Shown here piece after piece: positions 25,387 through 34,935 of a stretch of DNA of 64,000 nt. The stretch's first letter is position 1. Each line of letters opens with the position of its first letter. Both the position numbers and the translations under genes were made by a program. Origin of the DNA: Alphaproteobacteria bacterium (GTDB taxonomy: Bacteria; Pseudomonadota; Alphaproteobacteria; Bin65); assembly GCA_022819985.1 (NCBI GenBank), contig JAJEGH010000019.1:37187-101186 (forward strand), read 5' to 3'. Below the pieces are notes generated by a model, which did no database searches, was not told where the DNA came from, and saw only the letters and a program-made list of their open reading frames with translations.

Positions 25387-26445
25387 CTATTTCAGATACC
25401 CCAGATCGGACCAGACTTTGTACTCGGCCCGGAACTCGGAATAGGATTTCCAGACCTTCTTGAAGTTTTCGCTCCTGGCTTTGTCCTCTTCGACAACTTC
25501 AAGCCAGGCGGCTCTGAGCGCATTCAGGATTTCGGGCGACCATTTGTGGATTTTCACGCCCTTCTTTATCAGCTCCTTCAGCGCCTTGCCCTGGATCGCC
25601 TCGCCTTCGGCAAGGCCCTCGCGCATGTTGTCGCCGCAGGCCATCTCGAGGATGGTCTTGTGCTGCGTCGACAGCGCATCCCATTTCTTCTTGTTGATCA
25701 TGATGTCGAACAGGGTCGACTGCTGATGCCAGCCGGGGAAATAGGCGTGTTTGGCGACCTGGTAGAAACCCCAGTCCAGATCGATCGCAGGCATGGAGAA
25801 TTCCGCCGCGTCGATGGTGCCGCGTTCCAGGGCAGGATAGATATCGGCGCCGGCGATCAGCTGCGTGGACACGCCGATCTTCTGCATGACCTTGGCCCCG
25901 AGGCCGAAGAAGCGCATCTTGAGGCCCTTCAGATCGTCGAGCGTCTTCATTTCCTTGCGGAACCAGCCCGAACCCTCAGGCGCGATGACGCCGCACAGGA
26001 CGGTATGGATGCCATGCGGAGCGTACAGGGCTTCGAACATTTTCTGGCCGCCGCCATAATAGTACCAAGCCATATACTCGCCGGCGCGCGGACCGAACGG
26101 CACCGCAGCGAACATGGCAAACGCCGGATCGCGGCCATACCAGTAGCCGGGAGTCGACCAGCAGGCGTCGACCGATCCGGCGCTCACGGCGTCGAAGCAT
26201 TCCTTGGGCGGAATCAACGCGCCGGGTTCGGTGAACTGGATTTTGAACTTCCCGGCCGAGGCGCGATCGACCTTGCCGACCAGGCTCTTTCCGAGCGAGC
26301 CGAGCTGGATCAGTTTGCTGGGAAAGAAGCTTCCCATTTTCCAGCGCACCCTGTCGGCGGCATCCGCGGCCGTCACCGTACCCAGGCAGACAGCGCCTCC
26401 AAGCATTGCACCCAGGAATGATCGGTAAATTCTACGACTGTTCAT
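25387..26445 (-). CDS. TRAP transporter substrate-binding protein (DctP)
   Basis: 352 residues with a signal peptide ending near A-D-A-A-D. The mature part opens W-K-M-G-S-F-F-P and has the DctP ligand-clamp block L-K-G-L-K-M-R (residues about 170-180) with the adjacent Arg that binds a carboxylate. It is therefore expected to bind a carboxylic acid. The paralogue at 33788-34855 opens the same way (W-K-M-A-T-I-A-P) and shares the F-F-N/Y-Y-G-G-G-Q-K-M block. Confidence 0.92.
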   Translation of the reverse strand: MNSRRIYRSFLGAMLGGAVCLGTVTAADAADRVRWKMGSFFPSKLIQLGSLGKSLVGKVDRASAGKFKIQFTEPGALIPPKECFDAVSAGSVDACWSTPGYWYGRDPAFAMFAAVPFGPRAGEYMAWYYYGGGQKMFEALYAPHGIHTVLCGVIAPEGSGWFRKEMKTLDDLKGLKMRFFGLGAKVMQKIGVSTQLIAGADIYPALERGTIDAAEFSMPAIDLDWGFYQVAKHAYFPGWHQQSTLFDIMINKKKWDALSTQHKTILEMACGDNMREGLAEGEAIQGKALKELIKKGVKIHKWSPEILNALRAAWLEVVEEDKARSENFKKVWKSYSEFRAEYKVWSDLGYLK

Positions 26446-26844
26446 TGCTACTCTCCCTCTCCTCTGTCATAGCGACCGAATTCGCCTGAAGACCGTTGCT
26501 GTTCTTCGTTCGCAATACTCGTCCTCGATTTGGCAATCTCGCAGCATGCCACCGTTGCAGAAGCCTTCCGGAAGCATTGCCGGTGCATATACAGAGATTG
26601 CCTGCAATACACGCGGCATGTCAACGGCGGGGCCGGCGCGGCGCCCCGTTCGGTCCGGCAACCGGCACGATGGAGCCGGCCTTCCCGAATGAGTTTCCGC
26701 ACGGCTGCAACCGCCACGCCGCCCGGCAGTGGGAAGCGGAGTCGAGAACCGCGCGGCCCGGGGGGGGGGGCCGATTGCGTTCGCCGGGCCGGGCGATTAT
26801 GGTTCTTCCCTGCCAGCGCCCCGTCCTGCGGACACCGGCGAGTG
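26446..26844. other. Gene-free stretch with a G11 run
   Basis: No ORF with recognisable protein features is present between the divergent dctP and TAXI-TRAP permease genes. The stretch contains an uninterrupted run of 11 G at 26760-26770, a place where sequencing or assembly length errors are likely. TTGACA on the minus strand near 26620 might be a -35 element for dctP, but no matching -10 is evident. Confidence 0.4.
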
Positions 26845-26909
26845 CTGAAAATCGCCCGCGCTGGCCGTGCGGCCGCGCATCCTGCTGCTTGACGAACCGG
26901 CGGCCGGCC
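26845..26909 (+). pseudogene. ABC-ATPase fragment (Walker B region)
   Basis: Read with one 2-base deletion, this encodes L-K-I-A-R then L-A-V-R-P-R-I-L-L-L-D-E-P-A-A-G, the signature-to-Walker-B segment of a Liv-type ATP-binding protein. Nothing before or after it matches the family. It ends 24 bp before the start of the TAXI-TRAP permease gene. I read it as a relic of a lost or rearranged ABC importer gene. Confidence 0.6.
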
Positions 26910-26933
26910 CGTGGCGCGCCGGAGACGCATCGA

Positions 26934-28928
26934 ATGGCAGTAGTCGCAACCGAAAAGGAAGTGCCGTCGCGCGCCGCCGCACCGCTGCAGGCCGACCAAA
27001 GCTGTGTCGCCTTCCTGATCGGCGAGCGCCGGGTTACCAACGCAGCCATCGCCGCCACGCTGATCGCGGTGATCGGCGTCACCTTCTCCGTCTTCCACCT
27101 CTACGCCGCCTATTTCGGCCAGGCCCAGAGCTACCTGCACCGGACGATGCACGTCACGCTGATGATCGTGATCTGCATCCTGCTGCGGCCGGCCGGGCGC
27201 AAGTCGTGGAAGGAGCCGGTCAACCGCTGGCTGGCCTACGATATCCTCTGCATCGCGCTCACCATCGCCGTGCAGGTCTATATCTGCTGGGACGTCTTCG
27301 CCTTCATCGAGCGGCGCGGCCTCGCCGATCCCGCAGATATGGCGGTCGGCGTCGTCATGATCTTCCTGGTCATGGATGCGACCCGCCGGGCGATCGGCTG
27401 GATCATGGTGCTGCTCGGCGCCTTCTTCATCCTGCAAAGCGCCTATGGCGAATATTTCTTCGGCATCTTCTACGGCCCGTCGATCGACTGGTCGCTGATC
27501 ATCAACGACCTGTTCATGGAGGAAGAGGGTATCTACACGATACCCATCAGCATTTCGGCGTCCTTCGTCGTGCTGTTCATCATTTTCGGCGCCTTCATCA
27601 TGCGCACCGGCGTCGGCGAGCTGTTCAAGGACATCGCCTACGGCCTTATGGGCCGGCAGGTCGGCGGGCCGGCCAAGGCGGCGGTCATGTCGAGCGCCTT
27701 CATGGCCTCGATCTCCGGCAGCGCCGTCTCCAACGTCGCGACCACCGGCACCTTCACCATCCCGCTGATGAAGCGCATGGGTTATCCGCCGGCCTTTGCC
27801 GGCGCGGTCGAGGCCTGCGCCTCGACGGGCGGCGTCTTCACCCCACCGGTCATGGGCGCCGTCGCCTTCATCATGGCCGAGTTCCTGGGCGTACCCTATT
27901 GGGACGTCGTCAAGGCCGCGGCGATCCCGGCCCTAATCTATTTCACCGCCGTCCTCGCCATGGTGCATTTCCGCTCCCACCGCATGGGACTGGCGGCGCA
28001 GGCGGATGCCGACCTGCCCTCGGCCTGGGGTGCGATCCGGGAGCGCGGACACATGCTGCTGCCGGTCGTGGCGCTGGTCGGCGCCCTGGTCGTCGGCTAC
28101 AGCCCGATCTTCGCCGCTCTGCTCGGCATCGTCTGCGTGTTCGGCCTCAGCTGGTTCCGCGCCGAGACCCGCATGACTCCGCTAACCTTCCTCGGCGCGC
28201 TGGAGGACGCGGCCCGCATGATGGTGTCCGTCGCCGTGCCGTCGGCCGCCGCCGGCCTGATCGTCGGCGCGCTCTATTTCTCCGGCCTCGCCGTGCGCTT
28301 CTCGACCTCGATCATCGACTTGTCCCAGGGCAGCACGATCCTCGCGCTCGCGCTGGCGATGGTGATCTGCATCATCCTCGGCATGGGGATCACGGTGACG
28401 GCGCTCTACATCCTGGTCGCCGCCCTCGTGGTTCCGGCGCTCACCAAGCTCGGCGTCGAGCCGATGGCGGCGCATCTCTTCGCCTTCCATTTCGGCGTGC
28501 ATTCCTACATCACGCCGCCGGTCGCGCTATCGGCTTTCGCGGCCGCCGCCATCGCCGGCAGCGATCCGATGAAGACCGGCTTCCAGGCCGCCCGGCTTGC
28601 CCTTGCGGCCTATATCCTGCCCTATATGTTCGTCTATTCGCCGGGCCTCGTCGCGGTCGGTGCATGGCACGAAATCCTGATCGCCGCGGCGACGGCGATT
28701 ATCGGCGTCGTTGCGCTCGCCGCAGCGGTCGAGGGCTGGCTGTTCGGGCCGGCGCCGGCCTGGCAGCGGATCGCGCTCGCCGCGGGTGCCCTGCTCCTGG
28801 TGATGCCGCCGTTGTGGTCCCATGCCGCCGGGTTCGCTATTGTGGCCGCGGTCGCCGGAATCCAGTGGCTCGGCCGTGCGCGCGAAGGCCCGGTACGAGC
28901 GGACCCGGCGCGGGAGGGCACAGAATGA
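26934..28928 (+). CDS. TRAP transporter fused permease (DctQM-type, TAXI subfamily)
   Basis: 664 residues, about 16 membrane segments. The N-terminal third corresponds to the small permease and the rest to the large one, with the TAXI-type blocks G-S-A-V-S-N-V-A-T-T-G-T-F-T-I-P-L-M-K and A-C-A-S-T-G-G-V-F-T-P-P-V-M-G. I use the ATG at 26934 (M-A-V-V-A-T-E-K-E-V); the ORF runs further upstream through the gene-free region. It overlaps the next small gene by ATGA. Confidence 0.92.
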   Translation: MAVVATEKEVPSRAAAPLQADQSCVAFLIGERRVTNAAIAATLIAVIGVTFSVFHLYAAYFGQAQSYLHRTMHVTLMIVICILLRPAGRKSWKEPVNRWLAYDILCIALTIAVQVYICWDVFAFIERRGLADPADMAVGVVMIFLVMDATRRAIGWIMVLLGAFFILQSAYGEYFFGIFYGPSIDWSLIINDLFMEEEGIYTIPISISASFVVLFIIFGAFIMRTGVGELFKDIAYGLMGRQVGGPAKAAVMSSAFMASISGSAVSNVATTGTFTIPLMKRMGYPPAFAGAVEACASTGGVFTPPVMGAVAFIMAEFLGVPYWDVVKAAAIPALIYFTAVLAMVHFRSHRMGLAAQADADLPSAWGAIRERGHMLLPVVALVGALVVGYSPIFAALLGIVCVFGLSWFRAETRMTPLTFLGALEDAARMMVSVAVPSAAAGLIVGALYFSGLAVRFSTSIIDLSQGSTILALALAMVICIILGMGITVTALYILVAALVVPALTKLGVEPMAAHLFAFHFGVHSYITPPVALSAFAAAAIAGSDPMKTGFQAARLALAAYILPYMFVYSPGLVAVGAWHEILIAAATAIIGVVALAAAVEGWLFGPAPAWQRIALAAGALLLVMPPLWSHAAGFAIVAAVAGIQWLGRAREGPVRADPAREGTE

Positions 28929-29158
28929 CCCGCCGCAACGCGCAGCTTGCCGGATGGGCCGCCATCGCCGCGGCGACCGCCCTGCTGTTCGCGCTCGACG
29001 CGCTGCGGATGGTGAATTTCTACTTCAACTGGTTCGTTGCGATCCTGCTGGCCGTTTCGGCCCTGCTGGTCGCCCTTGTCGTCGCGCTGGCCCGGCGGAC
29101 CGGCAGCGCGGCGCCACCGCCCGACAATCGAGAGCCGGCGCAAGACCGGCCGGCCTGA
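28925..29158 (+). CDS. Small two-helix membrane protein in the TAXI-TRAP operon
   Basis: 77 residues: a short basic N terminus (M-T-R-R-N), a hydrophobic helix (about 9-26), a short charged/aromatic turn (L-R-M-V-N-F-Y-F-N-W) and a second helix (about 33-56), then a hydrophilic Pro-rich tail. It has no family I can name. The ATGA overlap with the permease and 36-bp distance to the binding-protein gene argue that it is translated and might be an accessory subunit. Confidence 0.65.
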   Translation: MTRRNAQLAGWAAIAAATALLFALDALRMVNFYFNWFVAILLAVSALLVALVVALARRTGSAAPPPDNREPAQDRPA

Positions 29159-29194
29159 ACGGCCGAACCCGAAACTCAACCGAAGGAGGGAACT

Positions 29195-30178
29195 ATGAAA
29201 ACCACATGGACAGTATTGGGAGCCGGCGTCGCCGCTGCTGCGCTGGCGCTGGGACTGGCCGGCGCCGCCGGCGCCGCCATGCCGAAGACGCTCTCGATCA
29301 CCACATCGGGCAAGGGCGGCAGTTGGTTCGCCGTCGGCAGCCGGGTCATCCGCGAGGTCGAGAAGGCCAATCCGGGGCTGGTCACCCAAGTCCAGACCGG
29401 CGGCGGGCTGACCAACCTGCGCAAGATCCAGGCCGGCCAGGCCGATATCGGCATGACCTTCGCCTTCGCTGCGCCGATGGCCTACAACGCCGTCGCGCCG
29501 TTCAAGAAGAAGCACGACAAGCTGACCTATCTCGGCGTGCTGTTCCCCGGCTATCTGCAGATCGTTACCAAGAAAGCGAGCAACATCAAGAAGTTCGAGG
29601 ATCTGTTCGACAAGCGGATCTCGGCCGGCAAGATCGGCTGGGGCGGTGAGCTGATGTTCCGCCTGATGCTCGGCGTCTACGGCATGGACTACAAGAAGAT
29701 CCGCGCCAGGGGCGGCGTCATCAACCATGTCGGCACCGCGCAGTCGACCCAGATGATGCGCGACGGCAACATGGACGCCATCGTCAGCGGCGGCAGCCCG
29801 CCGAGCCATCCCAAGTTTGCGGAGTTGTCCCTGACGACCGAGATCGACCTGCTGTCGATCGGCGACGAAGGGCTGGGCCGCATCTTCAAGGCCTATCCGT
29901 CCTTCGTGAAGGCGACCATGCCGGCCGATCCCTACAAGGGCGTCAAGGGCGGCTTCCGCACCATCGGCGGGGCGGTCATCCTGGTCGCGAAGAAGAGCCT
30001 GTCCGACGAGGCCGCCTACCGGATCGTCAAGGCGTTCTACGGCAACCTGGACGGCATCAAGAAGGACATGAAGCAGCTTCGCGAGGCCCAGGCCAAGGAC
30101 GCGCTGACCGGCAACAAGGGGCTTCCCCTGCATCCCGGCGCGGCCCGCTACTACAAGGAAGCGGGCTTGATGAAGTAA
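29195..30178 (+). CDS. TAXI-family TRAP substrate-binding protein
   Basis: 327 residues with a signal peptide ending near A-G-A-A-M. TAXI features: S-I-T-T-S-G-K-G-G-S-W-F, Q-T-G-G-G-L-T-N-L-R-K-I-Q-A-G-Q-A-D-I-G-M and G-G-A-V-I-L-V-A-K-K. TAXI proteins are structurally unlike DctP and feed the fused permease; characterised members bind glutamate or similar acids. GAAGGAGGG precedes the start by a few bases. Confidence 0.93.
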   Translation: MKTTWTVLGAGVAAAALALGLAGAAGAAMPKTLSITTSGKGGSWFAVGSRVIREVEKANPGLVTQVQTGGGLTNLRKIQAGQADIGMTFAFAAPMAYNAVAPFKKKHDKLTYLGVLFPGYLQIVTKKASNIKKFEDLFDKRISAGKIGWGGELMFRLMLGVYGMDYKKIRARGGVINHVGTAQSTQMMRDGNMDAIVSGGSPPSHPKFAELSLTTEIDLLSIGDEGLGRIFKAYPSFVKATMPADPYKGVKGGFRTIGGAVILVAKKSLSDEAAYRIVKAFYGNLDGIKKDMKQLREAQAKDALTGNKGLPLHPGAARYYKEAGLMK

Positions 30179-30218
30179 CGGCCGGGACGCCGGTTCCGAC
30201 CGTGAGTCTCGAGGAGGC

Positions 30219-30245
30219 GCCCGGCTGCATACACCGCAGCCGGGC
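30219..30245 (+). terminator. Hairpin after the TAXI binding-protein gene
   Basis: GCCCGGCTGC-ATACACC-GCAGCCGGGC, a perfect 10-bp stem extended by GAGG/CCTC partial pairing. No T run follows, so readthrough into the amidohydrolase 32 bp later is possible. Confidence 0.6.
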
Positions 30246-30277
30246 CTCTCCGGTCCTGTCTACGCTACGGTGACAGC

Positions 30278-31696
30278 ATGCGCACGCTGATCGAAAACGG
30301 CACCGTCATCGCCTGGGACGGCAGCCGGCACCGCGTCCTCGAACCCGGCGTCCTGGTCTTCGAGGAAGGCGAGATCGTCCATGTCGGCACGGACTATGAC
30401 GGCGAGGCCGATTCCGTCATCGACGCCGCCGGGCGGCTGGTCATCCCCGGTTTCGTCAATTCCCATCTGCATTTGACGGATACGCCCTTCACCAAGGGGC
30501 ACCAGGAGGATATCGGCAGCCCGTCCGGGCCGTCGAACTACCAGAACTACAACGCGCTCTACAAAATGCTCCCGGCCGTCCGCAAGGCGTCGGACCCGGA
30601 AGACCAGTATGCCGGCGCGTTGTGCTCCGTCGCCGAACTCCTGCTGAGCGGTTCGACGACGATCGTCGAGCTCGGCTACGACTACGAGATCGGCGGCGGC
30701 GGCGATATCGCGATCACCGAGGCCATCGCCGGCATGATCGGCGACTCGGGCATCCGCTGCTACATCGGGCCGCGCTACCGCACCCGCTATTACGGCGCCG
30801 ACGACAGCGGCGGCGTGTTCTACGACGACTATCCGAACGGCGCGCGCGAACGCTTCGAGGCCTGCGTCGCCTTCTGCCGGGACTGGAACGGCCGCTACGG
30901 CGACCGGTTGCGCACGATGCTGGCGCCGGGCCAGATCGATACCTGCGACGCACAATTGCTGAAAGACACGCGCCGTTACGCCGACGAGTTGAAAATCCCG
31001 ATCCAGCTCCACGCCGGGCAATCGCCCTTCGAGTTTTCCCGGGTCCGGGAGACCGAGGGCCGGACCAGCGTCGAATACATGATGGAGACCGGCCTGCTCG
31101 GCCCGGACTTCATCATCGGCCACGGCCAGTTCATGTCCGGCGACGGTAACATCGGCAGCATGGCGAAACACGAGATCGACGCCCTGCGCGACTCGAAGAC
31201 CGCGGTTTGCCACCTGCCCTGGGTCAAGGCGCGGCGCGGCGGGGTGATCAACTCGATCCAGAAATACCGCGATCTCGGCATCCGCCAGTGCCTGGGCACC
31301 GACAACTACCCGCTCGACATGTTCCACGAGATGCAGACCGCCGCCATCGTCTGCAAGATCGTCGAGAAATCCTCGGTCGCGGCCACTTGTGAGGATGTGT
31401 TCCATATGGCGACCGTCGGCGGTGCCGACGCCCTCGGCCGGCCCGATCTCGGCCGTCTGGCGCCGGGCTGCAAGGCCGACATCGTGTTCGTCCGGATCGA
31501 TACGCCGAGGGCCGCCCCGGTTTACGACCCGTTCAAATTCCTCGTCCTGGCGGCGGCCGGCGGCGATGTCGACCGGGTGATCGTCGACGGTGCCACCGTC
31601 GTCGACAATGGCGATGTGCTGACCTTCGATGTCGCCGATGCGGTACGGCAGGTCAACGAGGCCAGCAAGCGCGTCTGGGCCAGGCTCGACTATTGA
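30278..31696 (+). CDS. Amidohydrolase-superfamily metal hydrolase (deaminase/chlorohydrolase type)
   Basis: 472 residues. The composite beta-domain at the ends surrounds a TIM barrel with metal ligands H-L-H (N-S-H-L-H-L, about 66-68), His in Q-L-H-A-G-Q, His in I-I-G-H-G-Q, and the catalytic Asp in G-T-D-N-Y-P. The arrangement is that of the ATZ/TRZ, SAH-deaminase and guanine-deaminase branch, which hydrolyse C-N or C-Cl bonds on ring compounds with Zn or Fe. It follows the TAXI-TRAP importer, so its substrate is probably what that system imports (inference). Confidence 0.9.
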   Translation: MRTLIENGTVIAWDGSRHRVLEPGVLVFEEGEIVHVGTDYDGEADSVIDAAGRLVIPGFVNSHLHLTDTPFTKGHQEDIGSPSGPSNYQNYNALYKMLPAVRKASDPEDQYAGALCSVAELLLSGSTTIVELGYDYEIGGGGDIAITEAIAGMIGDSGIRCYIGPRYRTRYYGADDSGGVFYDDYPNGARERFEACVAFCRDWNGRYGDRLRTMLAPGQIDTCDAQLLKDTRRYADELKIPIQLHAGQSPFEFSRVRETEGRTSVEYMMETGLLGPDFIIGHGQFMSGDGNIGSMAKHEIDALRDSKTAVCHLPWVKARRGGVINSIQKYRDLGIRQCLGTDNYPLDMFHEMQTAAIVCKIVEKSSVAATCEDVFHMATVGGADALGRPDLGRLAPGCKADIVFVRIDTPRAAPVYDPFKFLVLAAAGGDVDRVIVDGATVVDNGDVLTFDVADAVRQVNEASKRVWARLDY

Positions 31697-31709
31697 GGAG
31701 CATGGCGAA

Positions 31710-31736
31710 GCGCCCGGTTGTCGGGCGCAGGCGTTT
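31710..31736 (+). terminator. Terminator-like hairpin after the amidohydrolase gene
   Basis: GCGCCCG-GTTGT-CGGGCGC (31710-31728) followed after five bases by TTTT, 13 bp after the stop and between convergent operons. Confidence 0.55.
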
Positions 31737-31804
31737 TCCGTCTGGCGAGCTGGCGCGCCGATCGGCGAGCGGCAGCCACGCCGAGCAGCGCCATCGCCGC
31801 CGCG

Positions 31805-33127
31805 TCAGAACCCGACGAGGATTTTCGGCAGGTAGGTCGCCGCTTCGGGCACCAGCGCCACGATCAGCAGGACGATCGCCTCCAGCACCACGAACGGCGC
31901 GACCCCGCGATACATGTCGCGGTAGGTCATTTCCGGCGGCGCGATGGTGCGCAGATAGAATACCGCTGGCGCCATCGGCGGCGTCAGGTAGGCGGTCTGG
32001 ATGACGATCACCACCATGACCGCGAACCAGATGCCGTCCACCCCGGCGGCCTTCAGCTGCGGCAGGAAGATCGGCAGGCAGATCAGCACGACGGTGATCC
32101 AGTCGAGCACGAATCCCAGCAGAAACACGATGAACAGGAACAGCGCCACCATCTGGGCGGGACTGAGCTGCAGGTCGACGACCAGCCCGCCGACCAGCGT
32201 CGAGCCGCCGATGACGATGAAGACGCTGGAGAACATGTTGCCGCCGACGACGATCATCATCACCATGGCGGTGACGGTGAGCGTCTTGCGCAGGCTCGCC
32301 CGCAGCAGGTCGAAGCTGAATTCCCGATAGGCCAGGGTCAGCAGGATGGCGCCGACCGAGCCGACCGCCGCCGCCTCGGTCGGCGAGGCGATGCCGGCCA
32401 GGATCGCGCCCAGCACGGCGGCGACCAGCACGACAGCGGGCGCCAAGCCGGAGACGGTGATCGCCAGCTTCTCGCGCAGCGGCAGCGCATAGGTCTCGGG
32501 CGGGACCCGCGGCGCATCCTGCGGCCGCAGGGCGGCGCGGACGAAGATGTAGAGGATGAACAGCAGCACCATCAGCCCGCCAGGAATGATGATGCCCGCG
32601 AACAGCTCGCCGATCGAAAGCTCGGCGAGCGAGGCGTAGATGATGACGACGATGGACGGCGGAATGATCGTGCCGAGCGAACCGCCGGCGCAGATGGTGC
32701 CGGAGATCAGGCCCTTGTCGTAGCCCAGCTTCATCATCACCGGGATCGCCATCATGCCGATTACGGCCTCGACCGCCCCGATGATTCCGGTCGCGGCGGC
32801 GAAGACCGCGCTCATCGCGATCGTGGCGATGGCAAGGCCGCCGGGCAGGGAACCGACCCAGATCTGCATGACGCGGAACAGCCGCTCGGCGATCGCCGAG
32901 CGCTCGAGCATCGCGCCCATGAAGATGAACAGGGGCACCGCCGCCAGCATCGACACCGTGGAAATGCCGAGCAGCCGGTCGAAGAAGATCGAGCCGATCG
33001 CCTCCCCGAAGGTGCCGATGCCGAACAGCAGGGCGACCGCCGCCAGGCTGAACGAGACCGGCATGCCAAGGAAGATGAAGAGGAACAGCGCCGGAAACAT
33101 CAGCGCTGCGATCAGGCCGCCGCTCAT
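31805..33127 (-). CDS. TRAP transporter large permease (DctM)
   Basis: 440 residues, about 12 membrane segments. Blocks P-L-F-I-F-M-G-A-M-L-E-R-S and I-I-P-P-S-I-V-V-I-I-Y-A are diagnostic. I start at the ATG at 33127; the ORF extends 65 Pro/Arg-rich residues further upstream and would overlap dctQ. It belongs to a second DctPQM operon (dctP 34855, dctQ 33708, dctM). Confidence 0.93.
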   Translation of the reverse strand: MSGGLIAALMFPALFLFIFLGMPVSFSLAAVALLFGIGTFGEAIGSIFFDRLLGISTVSMLAAVPLFIFMGAMLERSAIAERLFRVMQIWVGSLPGGLAIATIAMSAVFAAATGIIGAVEAVIGMMAIPVMMKLGYDKGLISGTICAGGSLGTIIPPSIVVIIYASLAELSIGELFAGIIIPGGLMVLLFILYIFVRAALRPQDAPRVPPETYALPLREKLAITVSGLAPAVVLVAAVLGAILAGIASPTEAAAVGSVGAILLTLAYREFSFDLLRASLRKTLTVTAMVMMIVVGGNMFSSVFIVIGGSTLVGGLVVDLQLSPAQMVALFLFIVFLLGFVLDWITVVLICLPIFLPQLKAAGVDGIWFAVMVVIVIQTAYLTPPMAPAVFYLRTIAPPEMTYRDMYRGVAPFVVLEAIVLLIVALVPEAATYLPKILVGF

Positions 33128-33171
33128 CCTTGGCTCATCCTTCCCGCGCGGGGCCGGAGGCGCCCATGGGA

Positions 33172-33708
33172 TCAGTGGGCCTCGGAGCGGTCGGGGCGGC
33201 GCACCCGGCCGGGCGCCCGGAGGCCGATGCCGTGGCGGACCGCTTCGGCCGCGGCCTGCAGGCAGAAGCAGATCAGCCCCAGCGCGATGCCCGCATAGAA
33301 CGGCCAGATGACCGGCGCCCACGGGCTGACCGGCTCCAGTTCGCCGGTCAGGAAGGCGATAGCGGCCCGTTTCGTCGCAATATACGCGAGGACGCCGAAA
33401 ATCGGCAGGACGAAGGCGACATGGAACAACAGGTTCAGCCCGTGCTGGATCCGCACGGGCAGGCGCGAGGAGAGGAAATCGATCCGGACGTGAAGATTCT
33501 TGGACATCGCCAAGCCGGCGCCGAGCAGGAAGATGGTGCCGTTCAGCATGTAGGAGATGTCGTAGGACCAGACGGTCGGCGCCCGGAAGGCGTAGCGCGC
33601 GACCACTTCGTAAAACATCGCCGCCACGAGCAGGGCGATCATCGCCATGGCCAGGCCGCCGACCAGCCTGGAAAAGCCGTCGATGGCGCGCAGGATCCGG
33701 TTCAGCAT
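33172..33708 (-). CDS. TRAP transporter small permease (DctQ)
   Basis: 178 residues with four membrane segments and the DctQ features E-V-V-A-R-Y-A-F, the G-A-G-L-A segment of the second helix and H-V-R-I-D-F. It ends 44 bp before dctM and begins 79 bp after dctP. The Arg-rich tail (R-A-P-G-R-V-R-R-P-D-R) is hydrophilic. Confidence 0.92.
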   Translation of the reverse strand: MLNRILRAIDGFSRLVGGLAMAMIALLVAAMFYEVVARYAFRAPTVWSYDISYMLNGTIFLLGAGLAMSKNLHVRIDFLSSRLPVRIQHGLNLLFHVAFVLPIFGVLAYIATKRAAIAFLTGELEPVSPWAPVIWPFYAGIALGLICFCLQAAAEAVRHGIGLRAPGRVRRPDRSEAH

Positions 33709-33787
33709 GGCGGCCCGAAATGCAGGAAGCGGCGCCCCGGGCAGGCGCCGCTTCCCGCTATCCGCGATTGCCCGAGATCGGCGAAGG

Positions 33788-34855
33788 TTACTTCACTTCC
33801 CAGATTCGCGTGAAGGCGTTCTTCGCCCAGGTGTCCTGGTAGGCCTTGTAGGACGCCCAGATTTCGGCCATCCAGGGCTTGCCCGCCGCCTTCGTCTCGG
33901 CGACCTTCTTCTCGATCCAGGCGCGGCCGGCCGACTGGATTTCGTTCACCAGCGCCGGTTCCATCTGGACGATCTCGTTCTTGCCCGACCGGTATTCCTT
34001 CATGGCTTTCTGGTCGGTATCGCCCAGGCCGAGATAGGTGTTGAGCACCGTCATCTTGGCGGCTTCCTTGATCGCCATCTGGAGGTCTTTCGGCACCTTG
34101 TCGAAGGTGTCGGCCTTCAGGAACATTTCGGTCATCGTGCCGGGCTGATGGACGCCGGGCAGGACGATGTATTTGGCGACCTTGTGATATCCCAGCGCGA
34201 GGTTGCCGCCCGGCCCGGCATATTCGACGCCGTCGATCGCCTTGCGCTGCAGCATGCCGAAGATTTCGCCGAACGGCGTGACCGTCGGCGCGCCTTTGAA
34301 AGTCTCCTTCAGGATGGCCGCCCAGGCGCCGGTCGTGCGGTGCTTGTAGCCGGCGAGGTCCGCGCGCGTGCGCACGGGCTTGTGCGAATGGGCGAAGATT
34401 TCCGTGGTGCCCTGGCCGGAATAGAAGCCCGCGAGGCCCATCTGCTTGCGGCGGAAGTCCTCATACATCTTCTGGCCGCCGCCGTTGAAGAACCAGTGCA
34501 TGAAGGGCTCGGGGCTCATCCCGCCCGGGAACCCGGAGAACAGGGCGTTGGTCGGATCCTTGTTCACGAGGAAGCCGGCATAGCTCCAGCCCATGTCGAC
34601 CGTGCCGTTCTGGACGGCGTCGTAGACCTTGAACGGATGGGCGAGCACGCCGGCGCCGTAGGGCGTGATTTCGACCTTGCCGCCGGTGTAGAGCTTGACG
34701 CGTTCCGTGAACCCTTCGACGAACAGTTTGAAGACGTAGCTGTTCTTCGGCGCAATGGTCGCCATTTTCCACTTGAAGTCGGCGGCGGCGGCCGTACCGG
34801 CGCTCGCGACCGTTACCGCGGCCGCGACGAGCAGCCATTTTCCGAACCGTGTCAT
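33788..34855 (-). CDS. TRAP transporter substrate-binding protein (DctP)
   Basis: 355 residues; signal peptide M-T-R-F-G-K-W-L-L-V-A-A-A-V-T-V with cleavage near T-A-A-A-A-D. The mature part starts W-K-M-A-T-I-A-P and contains the ligand-clamp segment L-A-G-Y-K-H-R-T. I use the ATG at 34855, which begins the signal peptide; 33 upstream residues in frame lack features and run through a possible regulator site. The TGGTATGCAA sequence 70 bp upstream resembles the GntR-type sites near 35067, 38674 and 39467. Confidence 0.92.
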   Translation of the reverse strand: MTRFGKWLLVAAAVTVASAGTAAAADFKWKMATIAPKNSYVFKLFVEGFTERVKLYTGGKVEITPYGAGVLAHPFKVYDAVQNGTVDMGWSYAGFLVNKDPTNALFSGFPGGMSPEPFMHWFFNGGGQKMYEDFRRKQMGLAGFYSGQGTTEIFAHSHKPVRTRADLAGYKHRTTGAWAAILKETFKGAPTVTPFGEIFGMLQRKAIDGVEYAGPGGNLALGYHKVAKYIVLPGVHQPGTMTEMFLKADTFDKVPKDLQMAIKEAAKMTVLNTYLGLGDTDQKAMKEYRSGKNEIVQMEPALVNEIQSAGRAWIEKKVAETKAAGKPWMAEIWASYKAYQDTWAKNAFTRIWEVK

Positions 34856-34925
34856 TCCTGATCTCTCCTCTGCCTCATCCGACCGCGCGCTGCCGGTGCA
34901 CCGCGTTGGACGGCCATGGACCGTA

Positions 34926-34935
34926 TGGTATGCAA
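34926..34935. promoter_or_regulatory. Weak GntR-type operator-like site (dctP side)
   Basis: TGGTATGCAA matches the left half of TGGTATACCA and keeps the A at the end; 8 of 10 positions agree. It lies about 70 bp upstream of the dctP start in the 267-bp divergent region, which otherwise shows no other obvious element. Confidence 0.35.
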
